From contig JBDOQK010000026.1 of assembly GCA_040437565.1 (NCBI GenBank), forward strand, positions 356,836-420,835: a stretch of 64,000 nucleotides of DNA, read 5' to 3'. Origin of the DNA: Albugo candida (lineage: Eukaryota; Oomycota; Peronosporomycetes; Albuginales). How positions within the stretch are numbered: the stretch's first letter is position 1; each line of letters opens with the position of its first letter. Below the pieces are notes generated by a model that saw only the letters and a program-made list of their open reading frames with translations, did no database searches and was not told the origin of the DNA. Below, one piece after another: positions 36,113 through 48,229 of the stretch. Both the position numbers and the translations under genes were made by a program.

Positions 36113-36872
36113 AATGGAAGGCACCAAAGTAGAACGCTGTATGATAACAGTAGATTTATATGCTCAAGCGATAAAATCCTGCTAATTCCCCAATGAGACA
36201 AGACAAATCAATTAAGAATTGTATATCATGAGCTCCTTAGTGAAAGGGATAATTATTCAAAAAGTTTAAGGCTTCCTTTTTCCGCGCACAACAACACAGT
36301 AACAAGCAAGTGGAGTTTGATAGCTGCGCTCCTTTTTCTGATTGTAAAAATCGATGGGATTATTCCAATGAAGAAACTCATTGCGAATCAATCATTACCC
36401 GCTTTAAAATTTGAACAAGTTTGACCGCGCGGTATAACCCTGCTTTTCTGTGTAAGAGGGTGAACCGACCTCTTTTGATCACTCAACGTTGTGTGTTCTT
36501 CGGGAATGAACGACTGAAAGACCCGAACTATTTTATGAATTCTAGTTTGAGCATTTCGGCTGAGTGCAGCTAACCAGGTCCACAGCTCAATCGATTAGCC
36601 AAAACAGCATACATTTCAGGAATGAAGAAGACTCAGGTGGAAAAAATATACGTGGAATAAGCAGTCATTTTTAAGTCAGCACGGTAATGTAAAAGTTGTT
36701 TGGTTGGGAAGCGATTTGTGCTCTGCATGTAGAGTATGTGCTTCATAAGGGTTTATAAGCAATTCTTGAGCTTTCTGAAATTTATAGCTGCCTCATATTA
36801 TATGAAAAACTTGAATATGTGTTTCTTGCTCACAAGATGACTAACTGGTTCTAGAAAAGAACGATGGAATTA
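36113..36872. other. Intergenic (3' part of the 2-kb duplicated segment)
   Basis: No gene seen. Matches 38224-38983 except for single-base changes at 36278/38389 (T/A) and 36306/38417 (G/A). Confidence 0.5.
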
Positions 36873-36972
36873 NNNNNNNNNNNNNNNNNNNNNNNNNNNN
36901 NNNNNNNNNNNNNNNNNNNNNNNNNNNNNNNNNNNNNNNNNNNNNNNNNNNNNNNNNNNNNNNNNNNNNNNN
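36873..36972. other. Assembly gap (100 N)
   Basis: Fixed-length gap between 2-kb duplicates. Confidence 0.99.
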
Positions 36973-36974
36973 AA

Positions 36975-38223
36975 ATGGTTCAAAGCCCTTGGCGTCCGAA
37001 TCAGTCGAATATATCTCGTCCTTCCGATGCAACTAATTCGTCGAACAATGGCGGGAATGGCTTTTGCCGAAAAAAACGACGCTGGGTTGATCCTGAGTAC
37101 ATTGCGATCTCTGATTTCTTAAGCACGATTGGTGAAGTTGATGAAAGTGAAACACACACGGGAGATTTGATCGGCAACAGAATAGACAGGGTTTCTTTGA
37201 CGAGTATGTCGCACTCTGATGGATTAATGCATGAAAAAACAAACACTGCATTCCATGCATCACAATTAAAAAAAGTTCTCGTAAATACTCATGAAGACTC
37301 GGATCGCATTAGTGATGTGTGCCTTGATCAGGACTTCGCTTTTGAGAACCAACTACATTGGAGCGAGAAAGCCCACACTGAAGATTTTCGGAAAACTCAA
37401 GCAGAAGATGAGACATACGATCATTGGCCTTCGTCGACAACTCACACTCGAACATCAGTAAGTGATGCAGGAGAAGCTTCTCAGAATGTGCTATCATCAT
37501 GTTCTTTATCTCGAAACACAAGACTCACCGAGTTGGAGCAATATGTACGAGAACTGGAATCCGATAATTTGAGACTTAAGCAGACTTTGTCATTGGGTAA
37601 GAGTTCCGCCAGGATGTTTACCGTTGGGAATGATATCAGAAATGAAATCGACCAAATGTTAGAAGAACGAACAAGGATTGTTGAGGAATTGGTCGATCAG
37701 TTGAATGGACCATGCTTGAGTGCTGAAGTTGCCTCCCGTATTTGGCATCCTCAGTGTCGTATAAGCGTCGGAGTATGTGAATGGGATGCAGTCGGAAGAG
37801 GAGAGACTATCAGCTTGTGGGATTTAATCAGGTCCATATTTACAAACGTGGCGATAGACATCGTGGATCTTCGTCCTCATTTTTCTGATGGGGAAATGGT
37901 ATGAGCACTCATGAACTCGTCTCACGAACAATATCTCATATTCTATGACTCAGATACTTACAAAATGGCGAATACAGGGTGAAGTTGCCAGCACAACGCA
38001 GCTCAAGGCACTGTGTTCTTCCCACAAATGTCCGTCCCTTATGAAGATTGCTTTGATGTCCATCAAGTCCACCGACTTGACCTTTACAGTAAATGTGTAT
38101 ATCATATTTGACCAATTCCAAATCGCAGAACAACATCATTGTTGGGATCAGGTCGGCGTATTTCGACGGCTATTTGGTGGCCAGTTACCTACTTCTTTGC
38201 TCAATAGTCTTAATGTGAACTAG
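36975..38223 (+). CDS. Leucine-zipper-like protein, right copy (same as 34864-36112)
   Basis: Same two exons (36975-37898 and 37954-38223) and same 397-aa product as the left copy, offset by 2111 bases. Should be counted once if the duplication is an assembly artefact. Confidence 0.6.
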
Positions 38224-38983
38224 AATGGAAGGCACCAAAGTAGAACGCTGTATGATAACAGTAGATTTATATGCTCAAGCGATAAAATCCTGCTAATTCC
38301 CCAATGAGACAAGACAAATCAATTAAGAATTGTATATCATGAGCTCCTTAGTGAAAGGGATAATTATTCAAAAAGTTTAAGGCTTCCTATTTCCGCGCAC
38401 AACAACACAGTAACAAACAAGTGGAGTTTGATAGCTGCGCTCCTTTTTCTGATTGTAAAAATCGATGGGATTATTCCAATGAAGAAACTCATTGCGAATC
38501 AATCATTACCCGCTTTAAAATTTGAACAAGTTTGACCGCGCGGTATAACCCTGCTTTTCTGTGTAAGAGGGTGAACCGACCTCTTTTGATCACTCAACGT
38601 TGTGTGTTCTTCGGGAATGAACGACTGAAAGACCCGAACTATTTTATGAATTCTAGTTTGAGCATTTCGGCTGAGTGCAGCTAACCAGGTCCACAGCTCA
38701 ATCGATTAGCCAAAACAGCATACATTTCAGGAATGAAGAAGACTCAGGTGGAAAAAATATACGTGGAATAAGCAGTCATTTTTAAGTCAGCACGGTAATG
38801 TAAAAGTTGTTTGGTTGGGAAGCGATTTGTGCTCTGCATGTAGAGTATGTGCTTCATAAGGGTTTATAAGCAATTCTTGAGCTTTCTGAAATTTATAGCT
38901 GCCTCATATTATATGAAAAACTTGAATATGTGTTTCTTGCTCACAAGATGACTAACTGGTTCTAGAAAAGAACGATGGAATTA

Positions 38984-40507
38984 GACTTTATATTTTTGAA
39001 GATGGAATGCCACGGAATCACGGAGAAGTCTTGTGATGTACAAATAAACTGCCATCCAGTTCTTATGAGAATGCTGCGATCTATTGCTGATGTAGAATAA
39101 ATAGATCGACGTAATCACTTTCGATACGGTAATTCTCTTGTGGCTGAGCCATGCATGCCCAAAATTCTGCAACCGTACAAGCAGCCCTGACTATCCGATA
39201 AAGTAAAGTAGCACATGAACCGACTTGTATAGATACTTTACATAATCTGGGGCACCATTAGCAACCTATAAAAGAGTGTGTTGTTCATCATTCACTTGAC
39301 ATATATCTACATAATAACGACTACTATATGTAAGAGATAGCCACGGTCCTTTATTACTCCTGTCATATTTATGTAACAAAAGGATAGTAAACTGTGCGGG
39401 GCATCACAGCAGCGCTTAAACCTATCGTCTACTTCCCTTACAACACTAATTACTGATTTGTTATCCAATCTGAACCAAGTATCACGTCTCAGTTTGCCGG
39501 CTACTACGTATCTGAGACCTGTACAAACACCATTGCTTATTCAAATAGGCTTTCGACCCATGATATTTATCCACATCGCTATATCTTAGCAAATTACTGT
39601 GTGAAGATGAACAATACAAATGTATCATGCTTTTATGAATAATTAGGACACCTGTTGAGCGAAAGGTGCCCCTATGAGACACTACCGAAAGCTATGATGC
39701 TGAAGATGCTCGCCCGACCGTCTCGTCAAAGGCTCGTGAAGAAGTCCCCAAATGTGTGGCCTATCTCAAACCTCCCACTTTGGCTAGCTCCTTAAGTCGA
39801 AATGGTCCTTGCTTATAGTAAGACTTATATGAAAGTGCATTATCGCGTGATCCTCCGAGCTTGGGGCGATCCTACAGCTCTACACCAAATAGGAAGAACC
39901 GGAGTGGTTTGTCTTGACAAAAGAATCAAAAGCAGCTACACCTGTTAAAATAGCTCTGTCACCTCCCCATGAGCCTTCTGAAGGGTTGAGCATCGATGCA
40001 CACTCCAAACAGGACTCTATTCAACTCCCCTACGCGTGATTACGGCGATTCAGCGTTACAGAGCCTACCGACGTGCTGAAAAATCATACGGGTGGCTGAC
40101 GTGCCTGATGGAGTTCTTAGGCTGATACCCACAATGGTGGATGCATGCTGAAAGATAATTTGCAAGTCGGTAATCATTCCTGAAGCTGCAACTCGTATGT
40201 ACGATACTATCGACACCTCACGCTTCCTTCATATATTCGGAGTCGACGCGGAGGAAAGACGACTGTGTGCATAATTCTATTCTCATCAAGAATTGGCTAT
40301 TAAATGGTATTATTCATCCCATGAAGCCTATTCGATCAGAGAGTTCGGCATGCTTTCGATTATCAGCGTGCTTTCATGATTGTCAAAGTATGTGAGAAAA
40401 TAGAAAAGAGGAAGCAATACTGACCTGAGAGAGAGAAGTGCTTCGACTTTAAAGAAATCAAATCAGGAAGAGACTTCTGTGTCACTAGAATTAGACTAAA
40501 TGATTTT
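38984..40507. other. Gene-poor stretch before the copia element
   Basis: About 1.5 kb with no recognisable gene. Around 39820-39950 a plus-strand stretch (VHYRVILRAWGDPTALHQIG) looks faintly coding but is broken on both sides and could be a transposon relic. Confidence 0.35.
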
Positions 40508-40719
40508 TGTCGAAAAGCAATGTTTCTTGGCCGAGTTCGAGACACAGCGGGTATCCAATCTAGCGGCATGATCACGGCGTGGATGGTACGTCAAGGATAG
40601 AAACGGTACATATCAGGTTAAGCCACTTGAAGAGAAAGGCCTAGTAGATTTAGAAGGATAATATAGTCACTTCGGTGTTTGGCACCAATCAAGTAGCTAT
40701 CCTTCCTCTCAAAACGACA
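40508..40719 (+). repeat. 5' LTR of the copia element
   Basis: 212 bases, TG...CA ends; aligns along its length to 44869-45074. Confidence 0.85.
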
Positions 40720-40731
40720 GGTTATGAGCCC
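40720..40731 (+). other. Primer-binding site complementary to the initiator tRNA-Met anticodon arm
   Basis: GGTTATGAGCCC directly follows the LTR. Its reverse complement GGGCTCATAACC is the conserved anticodon stem-loop of eukaryotic initiator tRNA-Met, the half-tRNA primer known from Drosophila copia. Confidence 0.7.
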
Positions 40732-40737
40732 AAACCC

Positions 40738-43700
40738 AATGGATCAAGCTGCTCTGAATCAATCCCAAGCGCCGCGCACGTCACAAGAAGAGGATGAAGG
40801 AGATGAAGAGGGACATCGAAGCTCGCCTTAACAGGCTAGAAGCTCGACAGTTTACGAATGGCCAAGCATCGGTCGTTTTGGCAGGTAGAGGCACCTTCCA
40901 AAGTTACGCCAAGGCCCATACTGGACTCGGCAGGAGCGTGACACTAGCCTCTCCTGAAGATGAAGTCACGTCAAGTCCAGCGCAGCAGCATGCAGCAGAA
41001 CATAGGCAACAAAGGGCAACTGGAGCGGGAGTGGGAATAGGAATGCACGCCCATCCATCACAAGAAGCCAAATATAGACAGGCACAAGCGCCGACGTACT
41101 TGCGGCGTCAAGGGTATCACGAATCGGGGATTCAAAGTTGGCAATTGAGAGCTTCGAAGGCAAGAAAGTGTACCTTAGTCTTGGTGCTGCATTCGGTCAT
41201 TGAGAGAAGTGATTTCTTTACACCAGGTTCGAATCGCGGAAGAAATCAGTGAGTGCTTATGGTCTGAAGACATTAAGCTGGACAATTTTCGAAGATACTT
41301 GACTGGTAAAGCTGGTCAACACTTCCACAGCCAGGTGGACACCTGGTACACTGAGAACCCACAAGTGTGGTATTTATTGAACCGGATGAATATGATGTTA
41401 GTCCCCGAGATTTCAAAATCCAGGGCTTCAAGCTCTTTACGCCAAAGAAGAAAGATTCAGTTCCATGGAATGATAACACTATGGGTTTGATGGTTGTGAG
41501 TGGTGCTGCTGGTGGTGTACCAGATCAGATGCTCGAGAATGTCGATAAGTATGCCTACTCGTCAATTTCATTCTAAGGAATTCTCCTAGCACCGCTAAAT
41601 CCGCAGTGAGATGACTTTTTGAGACAAGGAGAGGGATTGGTGCATTTGTTCAGATGGATGATCCTACATTTAGCTTTGTATTCAAATCAACGTTAGCCGT
41701 TGTTGAGAGAACAAGGGATATGAGGATCGTAGACGCAAAAGATGGCACGAGATCAAGAAGCCAGGTGCTTGCTTCCAATATAAGAAGGAAGGTAAGTACA
41801 AGTGCGATTTCCCAAGCGAGGGGCAGAGGAATTCTACGCTGGACGTCGCAGTTGGTATGGAATCCACATCCCATTGGATTCTCGAGAATGGCTCGAGTCG
41901 TCACGTTGTAACAAGGGAAGGACAGCTCCATGACGTAGAAGAGTGCGATGATGAGTGCATGATCCCGAACGGAGAGAGCATGGGACTGCATCTGAAGGGA
42001 AGATCTTAGTTCATGGCTTGCGTTGATGGTGAAGCTCGCCAAGTGAGTTTCGTGAAGTATTACGCAGAGAACCTTCCGTGGAAACTTACTTCGTATGGAA
42101 AGAGTGAGGAGTCGGGCTATGATGAGCTATTCTATAACGGACATAAACGTCACGTTGTCCGTCGCAGTGAGGGATGCAAAGTTTTGGTGTGGAAAAGGAT
42201 ACGAACAATCTATTGGTGGTGAGAGTTCTCGAGGTTGACATGAAGCAAGCCAACGATTGCGTATACAATCCGGCAGCTCTCTGGATTTTCACTTACGCTT
42301 AGCTCATCTGTCGTATGACATAATTGAGCGCTTGGCAGGTGACCCTAAGAGTGAAAATTGTCTTACGAACGATGAAAGACCGATGTTTGTGACATGTGCT
42401 CATGGCAAACAAAGACGCAACACACAGCCCTAGATGGACAGGGGATTGAACGCGTCCATTGACAGGATTGACGGACCCATCTGCAGTGAAATGAAAAGGC
42501 GAATCACGCCGACCGATAGACTTGGCAACCGGTACATGATTTATTTTATTGAACACAAAAATAATCATTTGTCGCGTGTTCCTCGCCAAGACAAAGGACA
42601 AGGCGACGAAGCAGTTTGAACAGGTCTTCATCCACGTCGATCATCGTTTTAATTGCAAGATTCACTGCCTACGCAAAGATGGTGGGAGTGAATACAAGAT
42701 GGGCGATTTGTTTTGCAAGAATAAGGGTGTTCGTCGACAGCTATCGGAAGCTGATAAGCAGACATCCAACCATCCAACTTAAAGGTGGAGCGCATGCATC
42801 GAATGATAATGAATATGATACGCTCTATGATTTTTGGGTCGCGCTAAACTCTGAGCTTCTGGGGTGATGCGGCGGAATACTCAGCATACATTCTTGATCG
42901 CAGACCAACTCGAGGAAACATTGGTCGCGCGTCACCGATTGAGGTGCTTGCAGGCATAAAGCCTCGCCTGACCGATATTCTTATTTTCGGCTCACATTGT
43001 ATTGCTATCCGGACGTCAAAGCACAAACACTTGATCGACTCGGTGAGTAGAGCCGCATTAGCCGCGCAAGGGACATATGAAAAAAACCTCGTGGAAAACG
43101 TGGAGGTAAAAAAAAGGAAGACTGTCCGCAAAGGGTCGTGTCGATGAATCACTAGTGTCTATGGGTACGGTTACGCGTCACGGTGGGAAGAAGAACCCAT
43201 CGCGTGAGATAGCTGGGGTGGTCTATCACGAAGATTTAAAAAGCTGGAATACTGCAATAAAGAGCGACAAAAGTGAAGAATAGAAGCGTGTAGCGAAATC
43301 CGAACTTGACTGATCGAGAATGACACTGGAAGCTGGTTGCACACAGTGATAAAATGCGCCTACTTCACACGAAATGGGTCTTTAAGACGAAAACAAAGGT
43401 GGAAGGTGCGCATGGTAGCGTGCGATAATAATAAGTCATTTGGAGATCATTATACGATGACACGTACCGCTGTCATGAACATGACCACAGAAAAGTTATT
43501 TTAGAATTGTCGGAGATTTGGGCGTCCAGTGAGACATGGCGATGTGCCAAATGCATATGTCATGGCATCTACGGAGCTAGATATTGACATATTTTCATGT
43601 GTCCTACAGGGAATTATTGTGGAAAAGGAAAAGCTTAAGCGATTTGGTGTGCAGCAAGGTGGAGAGTGTGTTATATAGCTTTAGCGCAGTCTCTATGGCC

Positions 43701-44800
43701 TAATGCAGACAGGGCGGGTTTAGGCAAAATTATTGCATACATAATTGTCGCAATCGGGTTTTGTGCTATGTGTCATGGACATATATATGTCTCTACTACA
43801 AAGCTGACGGTGGAGATCAAATTCTCGTGGCAGTGTATGGCGATCATTTACTGACGGGAACATCGAAGAAGCGAGCTGTCCAAGTATTTAAGCTATTTGC
43901 AACGTTGCAGAGAAAGGACGTTTTAGCTATGAACAAGTTTCTGGGAATAAGAATTTCTCGTTCATTTCACGGTGGATATAAAATTGACCAATAAGTGTCT
44001 ATCGACAAGATGCTATCGATGTTTGGGCTCCAAGATGCACATTTTGTGACCACCCCAATTGGAACTGATGATGACAACGATTTGCTCGAGGTAGACTCAA
44101 TGCTTCCCAATGAGAATTCAAATGGATCTGCATCGGTGCCAGTCGCCTGTTGGTTCACAACTATGACTAGAACGGTGTACGCGCCCGGACATCGCTTATG
44201 CGTTACACTGAGCAATTCACCGATCACATGCACCCTCTACAAGTGACTGGCAGCTGGCTAGGTGAATTGCCAAGTATCTAAAGGAAACCAAGGACGTTAA
44301 GACTCGGCTTAAGCAAAAGGAAACTGCAGAATTGCTACGGTTGAGCGTACAGGCAACACTGACGCTGATTTTGCTGATGGTAAAGTCGACCGCGAATATA
44401 CCATCGTTGGGATATATTGCGTAATTGGCATGATAGTGGGATGGACTTGTCGCAAGCAGATAGCCGCAGCACTATCCATCATGGAAGCAGAGTTCTCTTC
44501 GGCTTCACACGAAGGGCAAGAATTATTGAAGCTACGTGAGCTACTTACTGAATCAGAGTACAAGATTAAATTTCCGATGTCTATGGAGATAAATAATCAA
44601 CGGCAATCTGTCAATTGGAAAATGAAGAAATCTAGACGGTTGCGAAGCACATTGACATCAAGCTGAGATTCATCAAGAATTATGCTAAGAAAGGTGTCTT
44701 GAAACCTGTCGACATCCCGTCCGAAACGATGGCGGCTGACATGCTAACGAAAGCCTTTAGCGCTGTCCAGTTAAAAGACCTCATGAAACCGTGCTCGCTG
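40738..44800 (+). pseudogene. Copia gag-pol remnant
   Basis: Gag-like helical text from about 40790 (MKEMKRDIEARLNRLEARQ). Protease region near 41870 reads WILENGSSRHVV where copia proteases have the catalytic D-S-G. Gag-pre-integrase follows near 42280 (HLRLAHLSYDIIERLA), then integrase core fragments (42430-43050, including AEYSAYILDRRPTRGN and SPIEVLAGIKPRL). RT fragments lie near 43790-43990 (YGDH in place of Y-V-D-D), and RNase H near 44440-44560 (CRKQIAAALSIMEAEF). At least six frame breaks. Not functional as read. Confidence 0.85.
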
Positions 44801-44855
44801 GGTTAAGGAATGGAACGTAAAGGCGATCATAGTCACACGCGGCGCCGTGAGGGAG

Positions 44856-44868
44856 GAATGTTGAAAAG
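44856..44868 (+). other. Polypurine tract of the copia element
   Basis: GAGGGAGGAA lies directly before the 3' LTR, as expected for plus-strand priming. Confidence 0.6.
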
Positions 44869-45074
44869 CGATGTATCTTCACTGAGCATGAAACACAGCG
44901 CGCATCCAATCTAGTGGCATAATGACGGCGTGAATGGTACGTCAAGGGTAGAAACGGTACATACCAGATTAGGCTACGTGAAGAGAAAGTTTTAGCAGGT
45001 AAATAAGGATAATATACTTAATTCAGTATTTGCCACCAACCAAGTAGCTTATCTTTTCTCTCGGTAAAACGACA
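44869..45074 (+). repeat. 3' LTR of the copia element
   Basis: 206 bases, TGTTGAAAAGC...ACGACA; diverged partner of the 5' LTR. Confidence 0.85.
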
Positions 45075-45164
45075 ACTTTCCTGTTACATCTAGAGTCCTG
45101 AATAAAAAAACAACCAGACACATGCAATTACCTGTGCGAGTTGATCATATGCCGCTTACTAGGG

Positions 45165-46345
45165 TATTCATTTTTTGGGTACAAACTCGTGATAGGCCCC
45201 ATCTGGAGTAGAATGCATCGTAGAATTTCCAGCAAGTTTAATTAGTTCAATTTGATGCTACGACAAAGGTGACACGTACCCAAACAAATTGCACTTGCCG
45301 CGCCCAAAGCAGTGATATTCGAGTTCGAAATAGATCGAGTAATCCTTGCTGTTTGTCTGAGTCATAACGCCGCGATAAAAGTACAGAACATGGTGCACCC
45401 TGAACTCGGTAAATATCTAAAATTGTCGGAGTAGCTACTCACCGATCGAATAATCGACGATTGCAATCGCATCAGACAAAGTTCGGCGTCACCGCCTGCG
45501 ATGCAAGCTATAAGTCATTTATACCTCAGTTGAACGTGTCTATACTACAAGAATTAGACTTACTGACTTCTCTAGTTGCCTAGGCTATCTTAAATTAGAA
45601 AAACACATACAACAGATTCGTCGTGAAAATACCTGTGAGAGATGACAACGTAACTTCTCCTTCAAAGTCCTACTTTGCGGTAGCTTCAAAAACTATCAGA
45701 ACACGAGACTGTATCCATCTTGTAAATGACGTAAAAAAGTTGTGAACTGACCAAAACTACCGAGTATTTGAAATTGGTGTGCACAACACTACGCTGAACG
45801 TAGCCACCCAACTAGGACTAGGATCCGAGTTGCACTTGCATTTCGACTCAACTGTGTCGTGTCCGCAGCAATGTACTTTGACTTCTAAAAAATCCCCTGA
45901 ATGATCCTTGTGTTGCGAGTTGATCCAACACCTTTGCCAACCTAATGCGTTCGTGTTGATTATGAACTATCTTCGTAAGTACCGAGCGTGCGCAATAAAC
46001 GTGATCTAGATCACGGAAAGTACTGAAATTGTCGGAGTTGCTGATCGCTGGTCATACAAATGACGAATCTGGTCGGTCCTGATGAAGTGCAGCGTCACCG
46101 CTTGCAATGAAAGTGATAGATAGGATACAATTTGCAGCTAATCCTTTCATGCCGGCTGAAGTGTTCGCACAATTGCACATGCAATATGTGTCCGGCGTGG
46201 CGGGATGAGAAGAATTGATCCCATCTAGGGAGAAGCTACCTCCATAATTGTGCTGTGGGATCACTATAGAAAAAAATGTTGATCGGGTTCCACTGTCCCA
46301 CACAAAGGCTGTGCACAATATAATGTCGGGCTGAATATCCTCCAA
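45165..46345 (-). pseudogene. Two related degenerate coding segments of an unknown Cys-containing protein
   Basis: Minus-strand text near 45500 (IACIAGGDAELC ... SSYSDNF) resembles text near 46110 (ITFIASGDAALH ... SNSDNF), and both are followed downstream by Cys-rich stretches (CFGRGKCNLFGY near 45290; HCCGHDTVESKCKCN near 45870). At the DNA level the two segments share runs such as AAATTGTCGGAGT and GCGTCACCGC. The upstream copy starts at 46345 (MEDIQPDIIL). Stops break both. No family recognised; probably a decayed tandem pair. Confidence 0.4.
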
Positions 46346-46859
46346 AAACGAAAAAGGAAATCAAAATCGCAAAAGGCTAGAAGAAACTGTAGATCTTTCA
46401 AAATCGGCAGGTCACGTTTCCAAAGATGTCTGGATGTAGTCATAAATGTTCCAACTCGGTCTGAGTCCAGTGCGTCCGATCTACCCTTGATGACAAATGT
46501 GTTGACATCGGATGACTCTTGGTTGGTTCAGGAGGTTTCCAGACGATTCATGAGATTTTGGAGCGTGGAATAGATAAGAAATAATGCTTCATCACCTTGC
46601 TTTGCACTATAATATAAAACAATCTCCACTTGCGTTTGGTTTGAGTTCACGGGATGAGACAAATCGTCCAGTGTACACGCTGTAGTATAGGAATGACTTG
46701 GCATTGTAAAGTCGACTCAATAACTTTTCTTCAGCCATATCCGATTTATTCAGCTCTTCGTCGTTTTGACATAGGTCGAGGAAGTCTTCCTTCGTTGGCC
46801 ATGTGTCGCTTTCTCGAAAAAAGTCTTAGAGATTTCAAATCTCGAAAGCTGTAGCGAAC
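46346..46859. other. Nothing recognised
   Basis: About 500 bases without supported features; may include the 3' end of the LINE. Confidence 0.3.
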
Positions 46860-47891
46860 GATTTTCAAAATATCCGATGTACTTCATCCAGCATGCAAAT
46901 ATTGTACCAAACGTTTAACGTTTGGTCTCGGTTTACGAGTAGCAGGACCATATTGTAATTTTTGGTCGCAGTGGAACCACATCGGTTGTTCCATGTAATA
47001 CTGACGGCGTTGGAGAAAACTTAGATATAAAATTGTAATGCTTAAATGCATCCGATGCCACATTTTAAACGCGTGTTTCCGTCAAGAAGATATGCTCTCC
47101 CATCAAACCACTTCTCAATGTCGATGTGTTGCGATAGAAACTGGGTGTGTTGTAGCTTCAGTTGTCTCACCAAAACAGGAACTTGTACTTCACCATCCTG
47201 TCGACGAAGTTATAAAACGCTTTGCTGATCAGGTGAATGTGTTTCGTATCTTTCTTGTGTTTCCGACCTAGCACAAATAAATCTAGTATCGAGTGCCACC
47301 GTTGAATAGTCTCAGCCGGAATGGCCAAGTATATAGAGTAGGGCCACAGACGTGACAAAATTATCGTCTGCGCAATCAGTGGTCGGCCACGGACAATTTG
47401 TGCACGTCGCAATCATACACCAAACCAACCATAAAAACGCTTGTCGAGAGTTGAATTAACCATCGAATGAGTCGGTGTCTGGCCGAACGCAATACCCAAA
47501 TGCTTGACCAAATTGTCCGGACCCATTATGGTCAAATTGGGTATACGAGGGCATGGCATGGTCCGATTTAGAGAGAGAAAGGATGATTGCTCAAGTTTAC
47601 TTTCGCACCAGATCCATCGCAGTAGACTCGAACGTCAGAACACCATGTCACGTTCCTGAAAGCAATGTCCAATCGTCTTCGAAAAATAATCTAGTAGCGA
47701 CAGTCGGGCTCTTAATTCCAACGCCATGTTCTTCATATTGTCGAAGTCTATTTTTCGAGGTTCGATCATCATCAGGAAAAGGAATTTTCAGAGAGTATCG
47801 CCTTGTTTCACTGCACGTTGTGGTGTAATGGACGGTGTGATAATTTCATCATTCATCAACTGCGACTTCGTATTGGTGTACGAAAGACAAC
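46860..47891 (-). mobile_element. LINE fragment: 3' half of reverse transcriptase
   Basis: Minus-strand reading, with stops and frameshifts: SYTNTKSQLMNDEIITPSIT then VKQGDTL (the QGDPLSP block), then GSGAKVNLSNHPFSL (the S-G-x-K-x-N block), HLGIAFGQTPTHSMVNSTLD, then GRPLIAQTIILSRLWPYSIY and a helix ending LDLFVLGRK. This order is that of non-LTR RTs between the catalytic region and the zinc-binding end. I could not find an intact Y/F-x-D-D between the first two blocks. The upstream half continues beyond the gypsy insertion at 52974. Confidence 0.8.
46907..46927. other. Perfect short hairpin
   Basis: ACCAAACGT TTA ACGTTTGGT, a 9-bp stem with a 3-base loop inside the LINE 3' region; meaning unknown. 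Confidence 0.5.
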
Positions 47892-48064
47892 TGTAACAAC
47901 CTTCATTTTTATGGATACATAGTTCTATATAGCTGGAGAACTGGATTAGCCAATCAGATAGGTATACCAGGATTCTTTGAGAATGAAATCCCGCTTTCCA
48001 TTTTAAATCAAATAAAGCTCCGCCCCACAAATGTATTTCTCTGCTTCTTTCTGCCGGTGTTACA
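47892..48064 (+). repeat. 5' LTR of the gypsy element
   Basis: 173 bases with TG...CA ends; aligns to 52793-52973. Two bases downstream, TGGTAGCACTTGCTGG (from 48067) fits a primer site for a tRNA 3' end of ...GCUACCA type. Confidence 0.85.
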
Positions 48065-48229
48065 ACTGGTAGCACTTGCTGGTCGTCCCGGAAAAGTTTT
48101 TCTTTCGTGCTGTTAAGTCTCACTACATTGGGAAAGCCGCTCGCCGAGTGTTTGTCGCTTGTTCCAGCTCTATTTGGCTGGATTTGGTTTGTGATCATGA
48201 AGTCATTGAATCCCAAATATGGTACCCGA

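Larger units (their letters stand above)
34862..38983. repeat. 2011-bp duplication on both sides of a 100-N gap
   Basis: 34862-36872 matches 36973-38983 with only two differences seen, both noncoding. The left copy ends and the right copy begins exactly at the gap (36873-36972). Near identity plus gap placement argues for haplotype or contig-end duplication. Confidence 0.9.
40508..45074 (+). mobile_element. Ty1/copia LTR retrotransposon, degenerate, with both LTRs
   Basis: Bounded by two related LTRs (40508-40719 and 44869-45074), each starting TGT(C/T)GAAAAGC and ending ACGACA. Order inside is primer-binding site, gag-like, protease, integrase, RT, RNase H, as in copia. Flanking 5-mers ATTTT (left) and ACTTT (right) look like a target-site duplication with one change. 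The LTRs differ at dozens of positions and the coding region has many stops and frameshifts, so the insertion is old and inactive. Confidence 0.9.

Noticed and set aside
41222-41240. GGTTCGAATC-like string suggesting a tRNA T-arm
   Set aside because: No acceptor stem, D-arm or anticodon arm can be drawn; it lies in copia coding remnants. No tRNA or rRNA gene was found in the window.
45270-46345. CHxC or RxLR effector candidates among the Cys-rich fragments
   Set aside because: No C-H-x-C or R-x-L-R motif after a signal peptide is visible, and the frames are broken.
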